Assembly (NCBI RefSeq): GCF_910592395.1
Contig: NC_088311.1
Location: forward strand, 14,324,501-14,388,500
DNA: 64,000 nucleotides
Origin: Lineus longissimus
Taxonomy: Eukaryota; Nemertea; Pilidiophora; Heteronemertea; Lineidae
Direction of reading: 5' to 3'
A program made the translations under genes and the position numbers. Positions 44,701-56,904 of this stretch are shown here, in pieces. The notes under the pieces are model-generated. The model had not been told where the DNA came from. It was given only the letters and a program-made list of their open reading frames with translations, and did not search any database. Position 1 is the stretch's first letter. Each line of letters begins with the position of its first letter.

Positions 44701-46014
44701 ATGTCTGATCGGGTGGACTGGCAATTCGTGCTGCCTAAAGACCTCACCACAAATGATCGCTCATTTAAGTCAACACGTAGAGGTGTGTCAGCTGGGTGTA
44801 GAAATAGAAAGAGACACTCAATCAACTTCACGTATGTTTCAAAGGACCCTAGTCACATTCCAGTGATTACTTCTAATCAATTTAAGGACAAGAAGGCTTG
44901 GAAATATTCTACAGAGACCTTAAGAGATCTGGCTGGGGTTGCTGTTAACCCTTTGCCATTTCGTCCATGCAAGATATCTTCTTTGAATGCAAGATCAGTG
45001 AAGAATAAGTCTGTGTCCATCTCCGACTATATCACCTCCAATGATGTTGACATAATTGCCATCACAGAAATGTGGCTTGGCTCATCCGTGGATGGCCCGT
45101 GCATTGTTGAGCTCGTTCCTAATGAGTATGACATTATCAGCATACCCCGGCAGACCGGCCGCGAGGGTGGTGGTGTTGCTTTAATTCATAAGACAAGCCT
45201 ACCTGTGACTGTTACTGAGTCCACATCTTCCAAGTACTTCACACATTTTGAGCACATTGACACTAAGATTGCTTTTGCTGACCAGACTGTTCAACTGTCC
45301 GTTGTCTATCGGCCGCCCCCATCATCAAATAACGGTCTTCGAAATCGAGTTTTCTTTGAAGAGTGGGAGGACTATATTGAGAGACATGGTTGTTGTCCCT
45401 TCGAGACGTTGCTGGTGGGAGACCTGAACTTCCACCTGGATGTTCCGTCTTACCCTGATGCCAAACGATTTCTTGAGATACTCTCAGCGAATGCTCTGCA
45501 ACAACACGTGTCTGGTCCTACTCATATGCGGGGACACACCTTGGACATCGTTCTGACAAAGGAATCTAGTCACCTTGTGTCTAGTGTGAAAGTCAGTGAC
45601 CCGGCATTCTTTAATGCTCAGGGTCATCCATCGGGGGACCACATGGCGATTACTTTCGAGATATCGCCAGAAAAACCTCGCTGTGAAAAAGACACCGTCT
45701 CGTATCGCAAATTCCGTCAGGTGGACATTGACTCTTTTAAAGCGGACTTAGCCAAAATGCAGTCTTCCGACAGTGAAGAGGTTTCAGTCAGTGACCTGGC
45801 CACCACTTACTCAAACCATGTGAAGAAAGTTGTTGATAAGCATGCACCTCTGGTTACAAGAACCATCACTCTCAGGCCACATGTGCCCTGGTTTACAGAT
45901 GAACTCCGTGAAGCCAAGAAGGAAAAGAGGCGGCTTGAACGTCAGTGGCGTAAGTCAGAGCTCGAGATCCACCGGCAGTTGTTTAGAGCACAGTGTCTTG
46001 CTGTGAACCAGTTG
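44701..46014 (+). pseudogene. LINE AP-type endonuclease region
   Basis: After ~95 codons of leader, SLNARSVKNKSVSISDYI, IIAITEMWLG (Glu), GREGGGVALIHK, VVYRPPPSS, LLVGDLNFHLDVPS (Asp-Asn) and the terminal SGDHMAITF (Asp-His) give the complete exonuclease-endonuclease-phosphatase fold that nicks target DNA. The frame is open from the region of 44,614, and the first residues before ~44,634 are Gypsy. The protein continues toward RT but is cut at 46,014 by the MITE. Confidence 0.87.
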
Positions 46015-46200
46015 TGACTCGTCACACCAAAACCAGGTGCATGTCGCACAGAAGATGAGCCTAAATGACACCAGAAGATAATGGGAGAAATTGATGTGCT
46101 CATATTTCACAAAAGGCAGACAATAGAGAAATGAACAAACAGTCCGTCTCAACCTGCCAAGCTCAGAGCGACATGCGCCTGGTTTTGCTGTGACGGATCA
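46015..46200 (+). mobile_element. 186-bp MITE with 6-bp target duplication
   Basis: The ends are inverted for ~40 bp (tgactcgtcacaccaaaacc and the complement of ggttttgctgtgacggatca). They are flanked by CAGTTG at 46,009-46,014 and 46,201-46,206. It interrupts the LINE ORF2, which resumes right after it. No coding capacity. Confidence 0.82.
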
Positions 46201-48019
46201 CAGTTGATCATTCAGACTCGGCAGGATTACTTTAAAGACAAACTTCAGGATTGCTCTGGTGACCAAAAGAAACTGAGCAGCATTGCGAGGCATCTGCTTG
46301 GAAGTCAAAAGTCTCCTGTTTTGCCATCACACAAAACAGTATGTGATCTGACTGAACGGTTCAACTCCTTTTTCATGAAGAAAATTGAGGATATTCGCAG
46401 CATGATGAATTCTGAAGCAACATTGGAGGAAACCCCAGCCAGTTATTCTTGCAGTGAACTTTCAACGTTTGAACCGACTACGGAGGCTTAAGTCAAAGCT
46501 ATCATTCAAGCAAGTGCCCCAAAATCCTGTGCGTTGGACCCACTACCTACGTGGCTGCTAAAGGACTGTACTGATGAACTAGTGCCATTCATAACGAGGA
46601 TTGTGAATAAGTCAATGGAAGATGGAATTGTTCCGCAGACTCTTAAGGAAGCTCTTGTCAGACCTTTGCTAAAGAAAGCTGGACTTGACCAAGACAATCT
46701 GAAAAACTATCGCCCTGTTTCCAACCTTTCATTCATTTCAAAAATTGTTGAAAAGGTGGTTGCGAAACGGATGGACAATCACCAACAGGTCAATTGTCTG
46801 CAGGAAAAGTTCCAAAGTGCATACACCCGTGCCCATTCCACAGAAACTGCGTTACTTCGTGTCCAATCTGACATTCTCAGTGCCCTGGACAAAGGCAACT
46901 TTGCAGTTTTGGTTATGCTAGATCTGTCGGCGGCATTCGATACACTTGACAATGACATATTGATCAATAGACTGCGAACATATTATAGCATAAAGGGCTC
47001 AGCTCTGAAATGGTTTCAGTCCTACCTCAGTGATCGTTATCAATCAGTATCAATAGGTGGCGAGGTATCTGCACCAATGCTCTTCAAATTTGGGCCCTAA
47101 GTTATATTCAATGTACAGTAAGCCACTTGGTGATCTGATCAAGAGTAATGGTCTGGACTACCATTTCTATGCTGACGACACTCAGTTACACATATTCCTC
47201 AAACGGAAAGATGTGCAGTCACATGTTGTTCAGCTACAGCGCCTTGAAAATTGTCTTGATTCCATTGCAAAATGGATGGTCACTAATCGCCTAAAGCTAA
47301 ATGCTGACAAAACTGAGGTCATGCTCTTTGGTCCGAGAAAGTGTGAACTTCCTTCTGTTAGTGTATGTGTAAATGGCGTACCTAGTGTCCCATCATCCAC
47401 TGTACGCAATCTTGGAGTCATCTTTGACGGGTTTATGTCAATGGAGGCTCATGTAGCAAATGTAACTCGGGCCTGCTATATGCATCTGCGAAACCTTGGA
47501 AGAATCCGTAGGTCAATCACTATTGAAACAGCCAAGTTTCTTGTCCACGGTTTGGTAACATCCCGCCTAGACTATTGCAATTCACTGTTGTTTGGTCTGC
47601 CTAATTCTACCCTTGGGCGACTGCGGCGTGTGCAAAATAGGGCGGCCAGGGTGATCACAGGGTCAAAACGTTATGACCACATCACACCTGTCCTGTTCAA
47701 CCTACACTGGCTACCTATTGAGGCTCGCATAGATTACAGGCTGTTACTCCATATGTATAATGCTTTGAAATCTAATGGCCCTTCCTACCTCTCAGAACTA
47801 GTCAGTGTCCATGTGCCATCGAGATCACTTCGATCAGCGTCGAGTCTAACCCTCTCTGTGCCCTCTAAGACTAAAAAGCTGGGTGACCGATCTTTTGCTG
47901 TTGCTGGTCCCGTACTGTTCAATGGTCTCCCTGAGCAAATACGAACCGTGGAGGCAGTCAGTGACTTTAAGCGGGCCATCAAAACTCATTTATTTTCCAA
48001 ATATTTTTTAAATGGGTAA
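46201..48019 (+). pseudogene. LINE reverse transcriptase, frameshifted with motif deletion
   Basis: 46,204-46,491 is the connection region, ending in a stop. 46,534-47,100 has [39 protein letters not shown] and [15 protein letters not shown] (first Asp). In the 47,057-48,019 frame come YHFYADDTQLHIFLKR (Asp pair), KLNADKTEVMLFGP and RRVQNRAARVITGSKRYDHI. At ~47,092 the usual GVPQGSVLGP block is missing: about 20 nt are deleted, which also shifts the frame. The element therefore cannot make active RT. The C-terminal ~60 codons are intact. Confidence 0.88.
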
Positions 48020-48252
48020 AGTCTTATTTTTTATATTTCTCTTCATTACCATTGTTTTAAATCTCTTATGTTTTACACCAATGTTTTACTAATGTAAAGT
48101 GCTCTAGCTTTTTTTTGTATTTTTCCTTTATTACCATTGTTTTAAATTTCTTATGTTTTACACTAGTGTTTTACCAATGTAAAGTGCCTTAGAGCTCGTT
48201 TTACCTGTATAGGGCACTATAAAATATGGTAATTTAATTTAATTTAATTTAT

Positions 48253-48835
48253 GATTACCGGGAGAGGTCCTGGTTTTCCTGATTTCTAGGAGTTGACATA
48301 GCTGAGCGAACACGTGACTGTCATAGTTGGCTCCCTGGTCGCTGTGTAGATCATAGGGGCATCCGAATCTCGCTATCACTTCATTCAAGATTTTCTCAGC
48401 GCACGTGACTGCTGTTTGGTCTGGCACGGGGAATATCTCGACCCATTTTGTGAAGCTGTCTGTTATTGATGATATGTATTTATTACCAGCCTTGGTCCCA
48501 GGGAGAGGTCCCAACACATCTGTCGCCAATCGATCCAGTGGGGTTCCTGCAGGCATCTTCCCTAACGGCGCTCTTGGGGTCCTTGGTGGCATCTTGATGG
48601 CGGCGCAAGTGTCACACCTGGCGATCGACATATTTACATCCTCTCTTATGCTAAACCAGTAGAAACTTTGGAGAATCTTTTCTCTGGTTTTCTTCTGTCC
48701 CAGATGTCCCGACAGTAAACTATCATGTGCTTGTTGAAGAACTGTTTCCCTCATCACTTTTGGGACAACAAACTGAAGGTAGTCGCTTGTTCCATCTCGC
48801 TGCCTGAACCTCCTGTACAGCATACCATCTCTCAT
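48253..48835 (-). pseudogene. Gypsy integrase, N-terminal and core part
   Basis: Minus strand: HDSLLSGHLGQKKTREKI and ARCDTCAAIK form the H2C2 zinc domain. LATDVLGPLPG (first Asp) and DLHSDQGANYDSHVF (second Asp) follow, ending at EIRKTRTSP where the LINE begins. The Glu-containing rest is at 44,008-44,633. No stop lies within this piece. Confidence 0.88.
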
Positions 48836-50335
48836 TGCCAGATTACCCCAATAGTATCAATAATGCCGTGCCTCTGGAGTCTGTGCGCAGACTTCTGGAC
48901 CGTAGGGGCGTTTTTCCCTCTTCAGCCAGCCTCGTACCACTTCGAGGTCTGGGTCACTTTCTTGGCTACTGATGAGCTGCTGCTTATTATACGGCCATTC
49001 CCAGCTACATTGTTCTTCCACTGCTCGCTCCAGTTCAGGTGCAGATTCTATAAGCCTGGTCTTGGACCTAGTCACCATTCTGGCTGTATCCTTGCTCTCA
49101 CTTGGTACTCCTTCTGCCTGGTCAGTGGTTTGGCCATACCAAGAACTCAGCATGGTCACTGATATCTTTTCACACTTCTTGCAGGGGCCACAGGGTAATG
49201 ACTTGTCTCAGCACTTCCTTCGCATTGGCAGTCCCTTGGGTTTGCACAGCGCGACATGGCATCGGCATCGCCATGTTTTATGCCTTGTCTGTACTCCAGG
49301 GTGAAGTCATACTCAGACAGTATCTCCAGCCATCGTGACACTCAATCTTTTGGTTCCTTGAGGCTGAACAGGTACTTGAGCGCCTGATGATCGCTCCGGC
49401 AAATGAAATGTCTTCCCAGCAGGTACGTTTTGTAATACTCGATGAAGTGCTTCACAGCCAACAATTCCCTCTGGGTGACGCAGTAGTTTCTCTCTGCTTT
49501 GGATAGGGTTTTGCTTCCATAAGCGATGACTTTCTCCTCTCCGTTCTGTACTTGGCTCAGTACTGCTCCCATGCAGTAGGCACTTGCGTCAGTGTCCAAG
49601 ATGAATTTATCTGTAGCGTTTGGATATGCCATGATCTTTGGGCTAGTTAGGATCCTCTTAAGCTTTTCGAATGCTTCAGTGCATTCTTGGGTCCAAATGA
49701 ACTCGTTTTCGTTCTTGGTTAGTTCTGTCAGTGGCCTCACCAACTCTGAGAAACCAGGTACGTGTCGACGGTAGTAGCTCCCTAGGCCCAGGTATCCTCT
49801 CACTTCAGTCTTCGACTTTGGGATAGGCGAGTGTACTAACTTTGCCACGTTGTCCGGATTAGGTAGTATTCCTTCTACGCCTACTATATGACCAAGAAAG
49901 GCAACGCTGTCCTTCAATAGTAAGCATTTTCTTGGCTTAAGCTTCAATCCGGCTTTCCACAACCTCTCAAACACCTCAGCTAGACGGTCCAAATGTTCCC
50001 AAAAGTCGGTGGAGTGCACGATCACATCGTCCAGTTAGATCAGACAAATTGTCCACTGCAGTCCCGCCAAGGCCATATGCATCAATCTGGAGAAGGTTGC
50101 TGCGGAGTTCTTCAGTCCAAAAGGCATCTTGGTGTACTCAAAGTGTCCATACATGGTGCAAAGTGTCCATACATGGTGCATTCACTCGCCGGTAATCCAC
50201 ACATGGCCTTACCGTTCCATCTTTCTTTCGAACAAGTACAATTGGGCTGGCCCATGGGCTTGTCGATGGTCGTTGTTCAGGCGTCGGCTTGCGCAGGCCC
50301 ACCGAACGGCTGACTTGTCATTGAGACCGGGGAGT
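48836..50335 (-). pseudogene. Gypsy reverse transcriptase C-terminal half and RNase H, broken
   Basis: From the right: [19 protein letters not shown] near 50,240, then a jump to [20 protein letters not shown], so ~60 codons with the first catalytic Asp block are deleted (a 21-bp tandem duplication marks the spot at ~50,145-50,180). The LDDVIVHST active-site box, GHIVGVEGILPNPDNV, RNase H (FILDTDASAYCMGAVLSQ, YGSKTLSKAERNYCVTQRE, HQALKYLFSLKEPK) and a nonsense TGA at 49,342-49,344 follow. After it come SRWLEILSEYDFTLEYRQG and a linker with a further shift near 49,165 and a stop near 48,857. Confidence 0.87.
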
Positions 50336-52132
50336 GCCTGGATGGGTCGAGAACAATGGGAAGAAAGACAATGATAAAAAAAGACAATGGCGGTTTTTTA
50401 GTATTAGGATAGTTTGCTCTTCGTTCGTAGATTAGTGCAAAATTAGCAACTTTATATCGTTCGATTCGGGAATCAAAGTTATTCTGTTGGGAGATTATAT
50501 CGTGTAGAAGACGTAGAACCTGAATTTAGAGGTTGTCTATAAAACATTCGCTTGGATATCGTCATCAAGATTCTAGTTTGTGCCGTATATATAAGTTTGC
50601 GATTTCGCGGTTTGCTTGCTTGCGTACCTCGTGCGTTGTACGACCTTGATCGTTTCGGAGACTGTCAGCGTGTATGTTTATTTTTGCGAGCTAGCTCGTC
50701 GCGTTTTCGCTGTATTCCTTAGCGACTTTTAGTACGTGTATATATGAGTTATCGTTTCGTCGTGTTTATGCCGTGATAATCATTGGCTCACTGTCTATAG
50801 TGACCATTAAAGTTGCATGTGTTTTTTAACCTCATTTTGCTACAACCTCGTTTGTCCATAAGGGCTGACCGATTCGGGCGCAATCGGCATCATTGGCTGT
50901 GTTTGGCATCATAGGTGTGTCTCGTGAAGTGATTTTGGACAACAAACCATCGTATATATCTGTTTTTTTCGTTTTTCCATGTAATTTTCCAGGGTGTTAT
51001 TCATATTGATTTATTATGGTCATATGTACGTACATTCGTACAAGGGGACGAGCTTACTATGTTCCAACAAATCGAGTACATTCGCAAAATGTTGATTTTT
51101 TGGAAGCGTGTGAGTAGTGCAAATCGGCCACAAACAATTTATTCCATTTGATTCCATTTGATTCCATCGACAAATATTTAAAGAAAAGAACGAATATCGT
51201 GCCAGTTCGATAGTTTCAGGTTTGATAAGTAAGGTTTGATCCGGGGGTGTGATAATGATATGCTACATTAGCCGATAATCAACCTGGGATCGATGAAGTA
51301 TTGCAGGTGTATGACTGTATGCAACTAAGCTTATGGTGAGCATTCGGAACGAGGTAATCACCGTAATTACCGTCATCCATTAATGTTTACATCGTTCACT
51401 GCTTGCTTTCCGTACAAAATCAGTAAGTTTTCAGATGTCGAGGTGATGGAAATACTCATCGAAGTGTCAATTAGTTGTCTGTGAATCGCTGGCAGCATTG
51501 GTATGACCTGGTTTGGGTGACACTGACTGACAGAGTTGCACTTGCAGCCTGATGCGGATGGCCGGTGAATTCTGAAGTCAACGTATACGTATAGGCCGGA
51601 CATCCTAAACAGCGTCCACCAGCGTCCACCAGGTTTCAAAGTTATCAAAATTATATTTTCTTGACATATATCAATAAAAAAAGGTTATTCAAAACATATT
51701 TTGCAAGTTTTATTGCAATATATTGAAAAATATGTTAATTATCTGTGCTAGAACTAGGCCTAGAAGTAGAAGGCTGTAGGAAAAACCCGGAGGAAAGGCT
51801 GGCGGTATGTTCCTTCTGGATTAGGCCTACCCACAAGTATGTCTGTGAATAATTTAACAATCTGTAATGAAAAAGGTGAATTCACTGATGACGGCTCATC
51901 CAAGGCAACCAATTTGGCCCCAGGCTTTGGCCAGGCTTATTTGCCTTCTCTTCCCAACAGCGATGGATATGAAAACTCCCTGCACTCCTTCGTGTACGTG
52001 GTGAAGTCTTTTCAATGTATTTCACTATTTTTAAACAAAGATTAGAGTGCTTATGTAAACTCATTCTTATCATGTACATGTATTTTGCAATTAACGTAGC
52101 GAGAAGTCACCACTATAACAGATAAAACTTAC

Positions 52133-52432
52133 ATCAATACGCCTGCATATTTCACTGGTAGAGTAACCTGGCCCACTAGCACTGGCTCCACCATGTCCGC
52201 TTGCACTGGAACGACTACAACAATCTTTCGTGCCAACCAACAAAAAAATGTCCGAAAACGAAGACCATCTAATCCGCCGACATTTTTCTAACAAGCCGGC
52301 AGTTCCATAACCCTGGTATGCAAAAGTTATATGGCTCTTGAACGAACTCCCCAACGCCTCATTATCCACATACTTCAAAATTGATGCGGAAAAAATTGCA
52401 GTACGCTTCTCGTTCTCCGACACTCCCGCCAT
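52133..52432 (-). CDS. Putative first exon, 100 codons, unrecognised
   Basis: An ATG in an AAAATGGCGGGAG context opens MAGVSENEKRTAIFSASILK, YVDNEALGSSFKSHITFAY, then an Arg/Trp patch and a Ser/Gly/Ala-rich tail ending RRID at a GTAAGT donor (phase 0). It looks like a genuine initiating exon, perhaps of a transposon-encoded protein given its position inside an insertion. Frame extensions upstream to 52,600 are non-coding in style. No downstream exon was located. Confidence 0.35.
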
Positions 52433-53403
52433 TTTGGTTTTTTTCTTCCATAACCTCGGCGGACTAATTCCACATCGCCCGCGGAATGCCGAAGACATTA
52501 GAAACCTGCACACCAAACGTCGCCGGCTAACTGTACACCTTACGACTTTGCCTCCAGACGTAATATTATAGTAGGAGGAGTACACAGCTTCACACCACAA
52601 GTTTGTTGTGGCAATCTACGTCATCATGTCTTTAGTGGCCGCATCAGGGACACCATGCTAAGTCACATAAAGTGTGTCGTGGAGGTGTGTCCGCAAGACT
52701 ACCGCGTGATTGGTTGACCTAGTTGATATCTGTGTCAAATCGTTGTTTTTGCGACGACCAATAATGACGAATCATCAGCAAGAGTATTGATTTGTCGTAG
52801 TGGCCGGTAAGGGCGATGGGACGAGGCTTTATCACTAAGTCCGTAGTGTAACTAGTTGTAACAACCCTTCTTGGTTTATGCACATTTTGCAGTATTTATA
52901 CCCTTAAAGAAGCAAATGCTTTCAACACATATAATCTGTGCCTCTTAATGATTCAGCGATATCTAGAAATCATCACTTGCGTGTTTCCAGGGAATGTGAA
53001 GATTTTTTTCATATTTTTGCATTTTTCTCCAAATATAGGGTTTAAAATGTGCCTTAGCCTGATTATACTTGGGATGCACGACCGTCTGCAGGATGCACGA
53101 CCGTCTGCACTGTATAAGTAAAACATATCGGTCATTCTACTCCGTTCAAAATCAACTTTTTATGCAATTTCAAAGGGCAAAATTAAATTTTAGTGCAAGT
53201 TTAACGAATCGGAACGTGACAGTGTGGTAATAAACTAACGAGGAGTAAGGATAGATACGGTATCGAGGACTGAAGGAGACTTTGAGAAACTTTACAGTGA
53301 ATTGGTGCTAAACATATTCGCAGTGCATTCGTGTGTATGTAGTGTAAAGTGTACATAAGGACATATTCGACGAAAACCGAGGTTACTTTCATATGCTAAT
53401 ACC

Positions 53404-54624
53404 ATGCCTAAGTGTGCTGGTTTGCCAACCGGACCGTGTCCACATATTCCCGAATCGGACAAGGAAATTCAATGGACCGAATGTGACTTGTGGCTTTGCA
53501 AAAGGTGTTCTGAGGCGCGCCGCTTGAATAACAAAGTCGCGGCCGGGCTGGATAAGATATTTAAGTCCAAGGATGATCTAACTATTGACCTCAATAACAC
53601 TCAGGCCACGTAGTCGTCTGCGTCCAAGAATGACGATTACGCAATCCTTCTCAAACAGGCGAAGGACCAAGGCATTGAAATCAATCGGCTCAAAAAGCAG
53701 GTGGCAGAACTGTTCAGTATTGTGTCCCACTTGAGTGGAAACGGCAGTGTGGATGAAAACTCGCACACCGCTTTTAAGGGTGCCCCCGCCTTTGACTCAG
53801 CGGATTCCTCGATAAGCTCGAACTCAGAGGGGTCTGAGCAAAGTGATGTAGAGTGGGAGGACTCAAGTGGGTTTGCCCTCTCAAAATGGCAACAGAACAA
53901 ACTAAAACGTAAGGAGAAAAGAGCTCGTAGGAGAGCCTGTGAGAGAGAAACGGACTCTAAAATACTCCCTTCGGCAAGCTCGGTCTCCAAGCAGAATGAT
54001 GGTGATGTCCCCCCAGTATCTACCATTCAAGCAGCCCCTTCGCGCCCCGAAACTAAGGCAGTTTACATCGGAGGTGTCTCCAAAGCAAACTGTGGGGATG
54101 ATATTGTACATCATCTTGCACAGCATAACATTTCGGCGGTTGGGGTTAAGAAGCTTGGTAACAACGACAACTCGCAGTCCTTCAAAGCTGATGTTGTGCT
54201 GTCTGACTACGAAAATGCCTGTGATAACGACATATATCCCAGCGGTGTAACTGTTAGGCCCTTTCGTGCAAAAGGCAATCAGCAGAAGATGCCTTTTCGT
54301 CCGAAAACGCAGCGATACACCAGCAGGAAACTTGTCGACCGGGAGCAAACGCATCGATTTCGGAAACCCCGCAACAGTCGTGGAAACTCGTGGTTTCGTA
54401 AACGTCAACCCTATCGTGGATACGACGCAGATGAATCCAGAGCCCACAGAACCGAAGAAATCCGTTACGATTCCCAGGAATACCAAAACCACAGATACGA
54501 GGATAGACAAGGATACCGGAATTACGGATCCGAGGATAACCGTTCGTGCGTCAGAGAATTCGCCCAGTATGATTCCGAATACGATAGGTGCTTCTCAGGA
54601 TATCGATACGGACCCGAATACTAG
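53404..54624 (+). pseudogene. LINE ORF1, Cys-rich N-terminus, one in-frame stop
   Basis: The ATG at 53,404 opens MPKCAGLPTGPCPHIPESDK followed by ECDLWLCKRCSEARR, a cysteine pattern resembling the PHD-like finger of CR1/L2-type ORF1 proteins. TAG at 53,611-53,613 interrupts it. The same frame continues to 54,624 with a coiled-coil piece (LLKQAKDQGIEINRLKKQVA), an acidic linker, a compact middle domain (YIGGVSKANCGDDIVHHLAQ) and an Arg/Tyr-rich tail. ORF1 proteins bind the element RNA. ORF2 starts within its last part in another frame. Confidence 0.7.
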
Positions 54625-56480
54625 TGATTCGCTAAATATAATCGCATCGCTCGTGTCTCTTAATTGTAAAGGCTTACAACCGAATTATGATTATGTAACT
54701 GAGCTTATTAAAGCCCATGATATAACTTGTCTCAGCGAAACATGGCTCGGACAAAATGAGCTCGACGGTGTGTCTCGTATGATAAGTAGCACTGGTAATC
54801 TCGCCGTTTACTCTAAATCCAGCATGACGGAAACCGATGCGAACTATAGTGGCAGGCCCTTTGGGGGTCTCTCTGTGGTTGTGAAATCAAACCCTCACTT
54901 CAGCAGCAGTGAGATCCTCTCTCCTTCTGACAGGATTCTTGCCGTCGGACTTCACAATACATCTGGAGCACTGATTCAGGTTGTGATCAACGTTTACCTA
55001 CCGTACTTTAAGTCTGGTGACTCTGAACAGCTTTCCTTATATATGGAAACTCTTGATGCGCTGCAGAGTTTAGTTGATGAGTATGGACCTCAGTGTCCCA
55101 GAAAACTGTGTGGCGATTTTAACACCCAACTTCCCAGGAAGGCAAGGATTGATAGCAACTGGGTGAGGCAGAAATGTCATAACGCCAATAGTATCCTTCT
55201 ATACGATTTTATAGTGGCGAATGAACTTAGTGTCGCGGATTTTAAATTTAAACAACAAATACAATACACGTATTTTGTCCATAAATCAAAGAACTATACG
55301 TGGATAGACCATATCCTGACATTCAATCATGACATTACTTCTGTTTCAAAGTGCAAGATCATACCAGAAGAGTGTCATAACGTCAGTGACCATCTTCCAA
55401 TTTCAATGGTATTCAAACTGCAAACTGCTGCAGTGACAACCACAGAAAATTTTGGAACCCTACATGTTCCCTTTCCGAAGCAGGACTGGAGTAAAAACAA
55501 AGGTGTGTACGCTGAGGTCCTAACGGAAAAATTGGAGCGCGTGCCAATATTCTCTGTGGACCCCGGGGAAAATCGTGACTCTATTTAGTCTCGAATTGAT
55601 CTTCACTTTGACACTATCATTGATTCCATGCATGGTGCCCTAAAATAATCTAACTGTGAACGGGTCGAAAAACCGCCGAGGAAATATTGGTGTCCCGAAA
55701 TGACTCAACTAAAGAAGCGAAAATCTTTCTGGTGGAAGATGTGGGTCGATAACGGCCGCCCTCGTAGCGGTCCAGTGTTTGATTGTTACAAAACCATGAA
55801 AAGGGAATTTCGTCGAACGTCCCGTCTTCTCATTCGGCAAAATATAAATAAGCGAGTTGTGAAGCTTGCGGAACAATACAAACTTAATCGCAGTCGTGTA
55901 TTCTGGAATTCGATCAGGCAAAGTCGGAAATCACAAAAGGTTCCGTCCCTGCTAACAGCTAACGATTTCAAGGATCATTTCAGAAACATAATGACAGACG
56001 ATGAAAGTGACATGACGAGTCAGCAAACTGACATAGAAACCCGAGTAAAGGAATACTACGCTGAACATGAAAACTCTGTTCTGCCAGTGTGTTTGTCGCG
56101 TCAAAAACTTCATAAGACGATCCTTGGCCTGCGGAAGGGATGCGCCCCAGGAAAGGACGGCATAACCGCGGAACAGCTAGCGTTCGGCTGTTCCGCTCTT
56201 CTGGTTAATCACCTAGCGGCACTATATACCGCAATCCTATCGAGGCATATTGTCCCGACGTGTTTCAGAACTGGGATTATTATCCCGCTACTGAAAAAGC
56301 CAACGTTAAACCCGAACTCACCGAACAGCTATCGGCCGATAACTCTTGGATCTACTTTTGCGAAGTTAGCTGAGTTGCTTGTGACACCTCGCGATTTTGA
56401 TTGAAGTGATAGTCAGTATGGATTTCGGAATGGCCGAGGTACGGAATTATTACTTCTAAGCTCTTCAATTAGTACTCGCA
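54566..56480 (+). pseudogene. LINE ORF2: AP endonuclease and truncated reverse transcriptase
   Basis: Endonuclease: IIASLVSLNCKGLQPNYDYV, ITCLSETWLGQ (Glu), FGGLSVVVKS, INVYLPYFKSGD, LCGDFNTQLPRK, YTWIDHIL and HNVSDHLPISM. In-frame stops occur at 55,586-55,588 and about 55,648. The same frame then gives the RT N-terminal part: KGCAPGKDGITAEQLAFG, RTGIIIPLLKKPTLNPNSPN, SYRPITLGSTFAKL, and after TGA at 56,402 DSQYGFRNGRGTELLLL. It breaks off near 56,480, before the YADD box. The 3' truncation is unusual for a LINE and suggests a later deletion. Confidence 0.83.
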
Positions 56481-56904
56481 TTTTAGTCTGGTGGTCCGCC
56501 ATCTTGGATTCAGTAAGTGAACCAATTGGTCCAGTCCCTGTACACATTGACAACATTATAGCAATCATTTCTCACAGTGAGCCATTATCGCCGAAGGGCT
56601 TGTTCGTGTTATATGTTTGAATAACCGCAATGCAACTTTAAATGCGCGTGGTTTTGTGATTTAGTTTTGTACGTCGGCGTTGTCTATGTGCCACTTCCGC
56701 AATAATCAACATTCTGATGTGGGAGTTTATTCATTGGAACAACCTGACCGGTTGATGTGATTTATGTATATATCTGAAACCAAGAGACTCGTAGCTGTAA
56801 ACGGACAGATAGCGGGTCCAGCCAGTCCTCACAGGGATGGCTAGAGTATGAGTAAAAGGATTCAAGAGGAAGAGAGTAATCGGTGAGTTTTATAGTCATT
56901 TAAT

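Larger units (their letters stand above)
44634..48252 (+). mobile_element. CR1/Jockey-group LINE inserted in Gypsy integrase
   Basis: A ~3.6-kb non-LTR retrotransposon. It has a short ORF1-like or leader part, an AP endonuclease (to 46,017), a connection region (46,204-46,491) and reverse transcriptase (46,534-48,019), then a 3' region with two copies of a ~110-bp aatgtaaagtgc-containing unit (48,030-48,190) and a (TTTAA)n tail at 48,231-48,252. The microsatellite tail suits CR1/L2-type clades. A 186-bp MITE sits at 46,015-46,200. No clear target duplication was found. Confidence 0.85.
50336..56880 (+). mobile_element. ~6.5-kb insertion in Gypsy RT, containing a LINE
   Basis: The Gypsy RT is open up to [16 protein letters not shown] on the left side and its N-terminal part (to EVIDKILRQGIA) resumes near 56,990 on the right, so this DNA is foreign. 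The exact right edge is uncertain within 56,860-56,980. 53,404-56,480 is a LINE (described separately). 50,336-52,130 and 52,440-53,400 show no homology that I can name, except one first-exon-like frame at 52,133-52,432. No terminal repeats were recognised. Confidence 0.55.

Noticed and set aside
50336-50880. Weak inverted similarity between ~50,805 and ~56,640
   Set aside because: Only about 12 matching bases (ttaaagttgcat), too short to call terminal repeats.
53902-54510. 202-codon minus-strand frame
   Set aside because: Antisense of LINE ORF1/ORF2 coding sequence.
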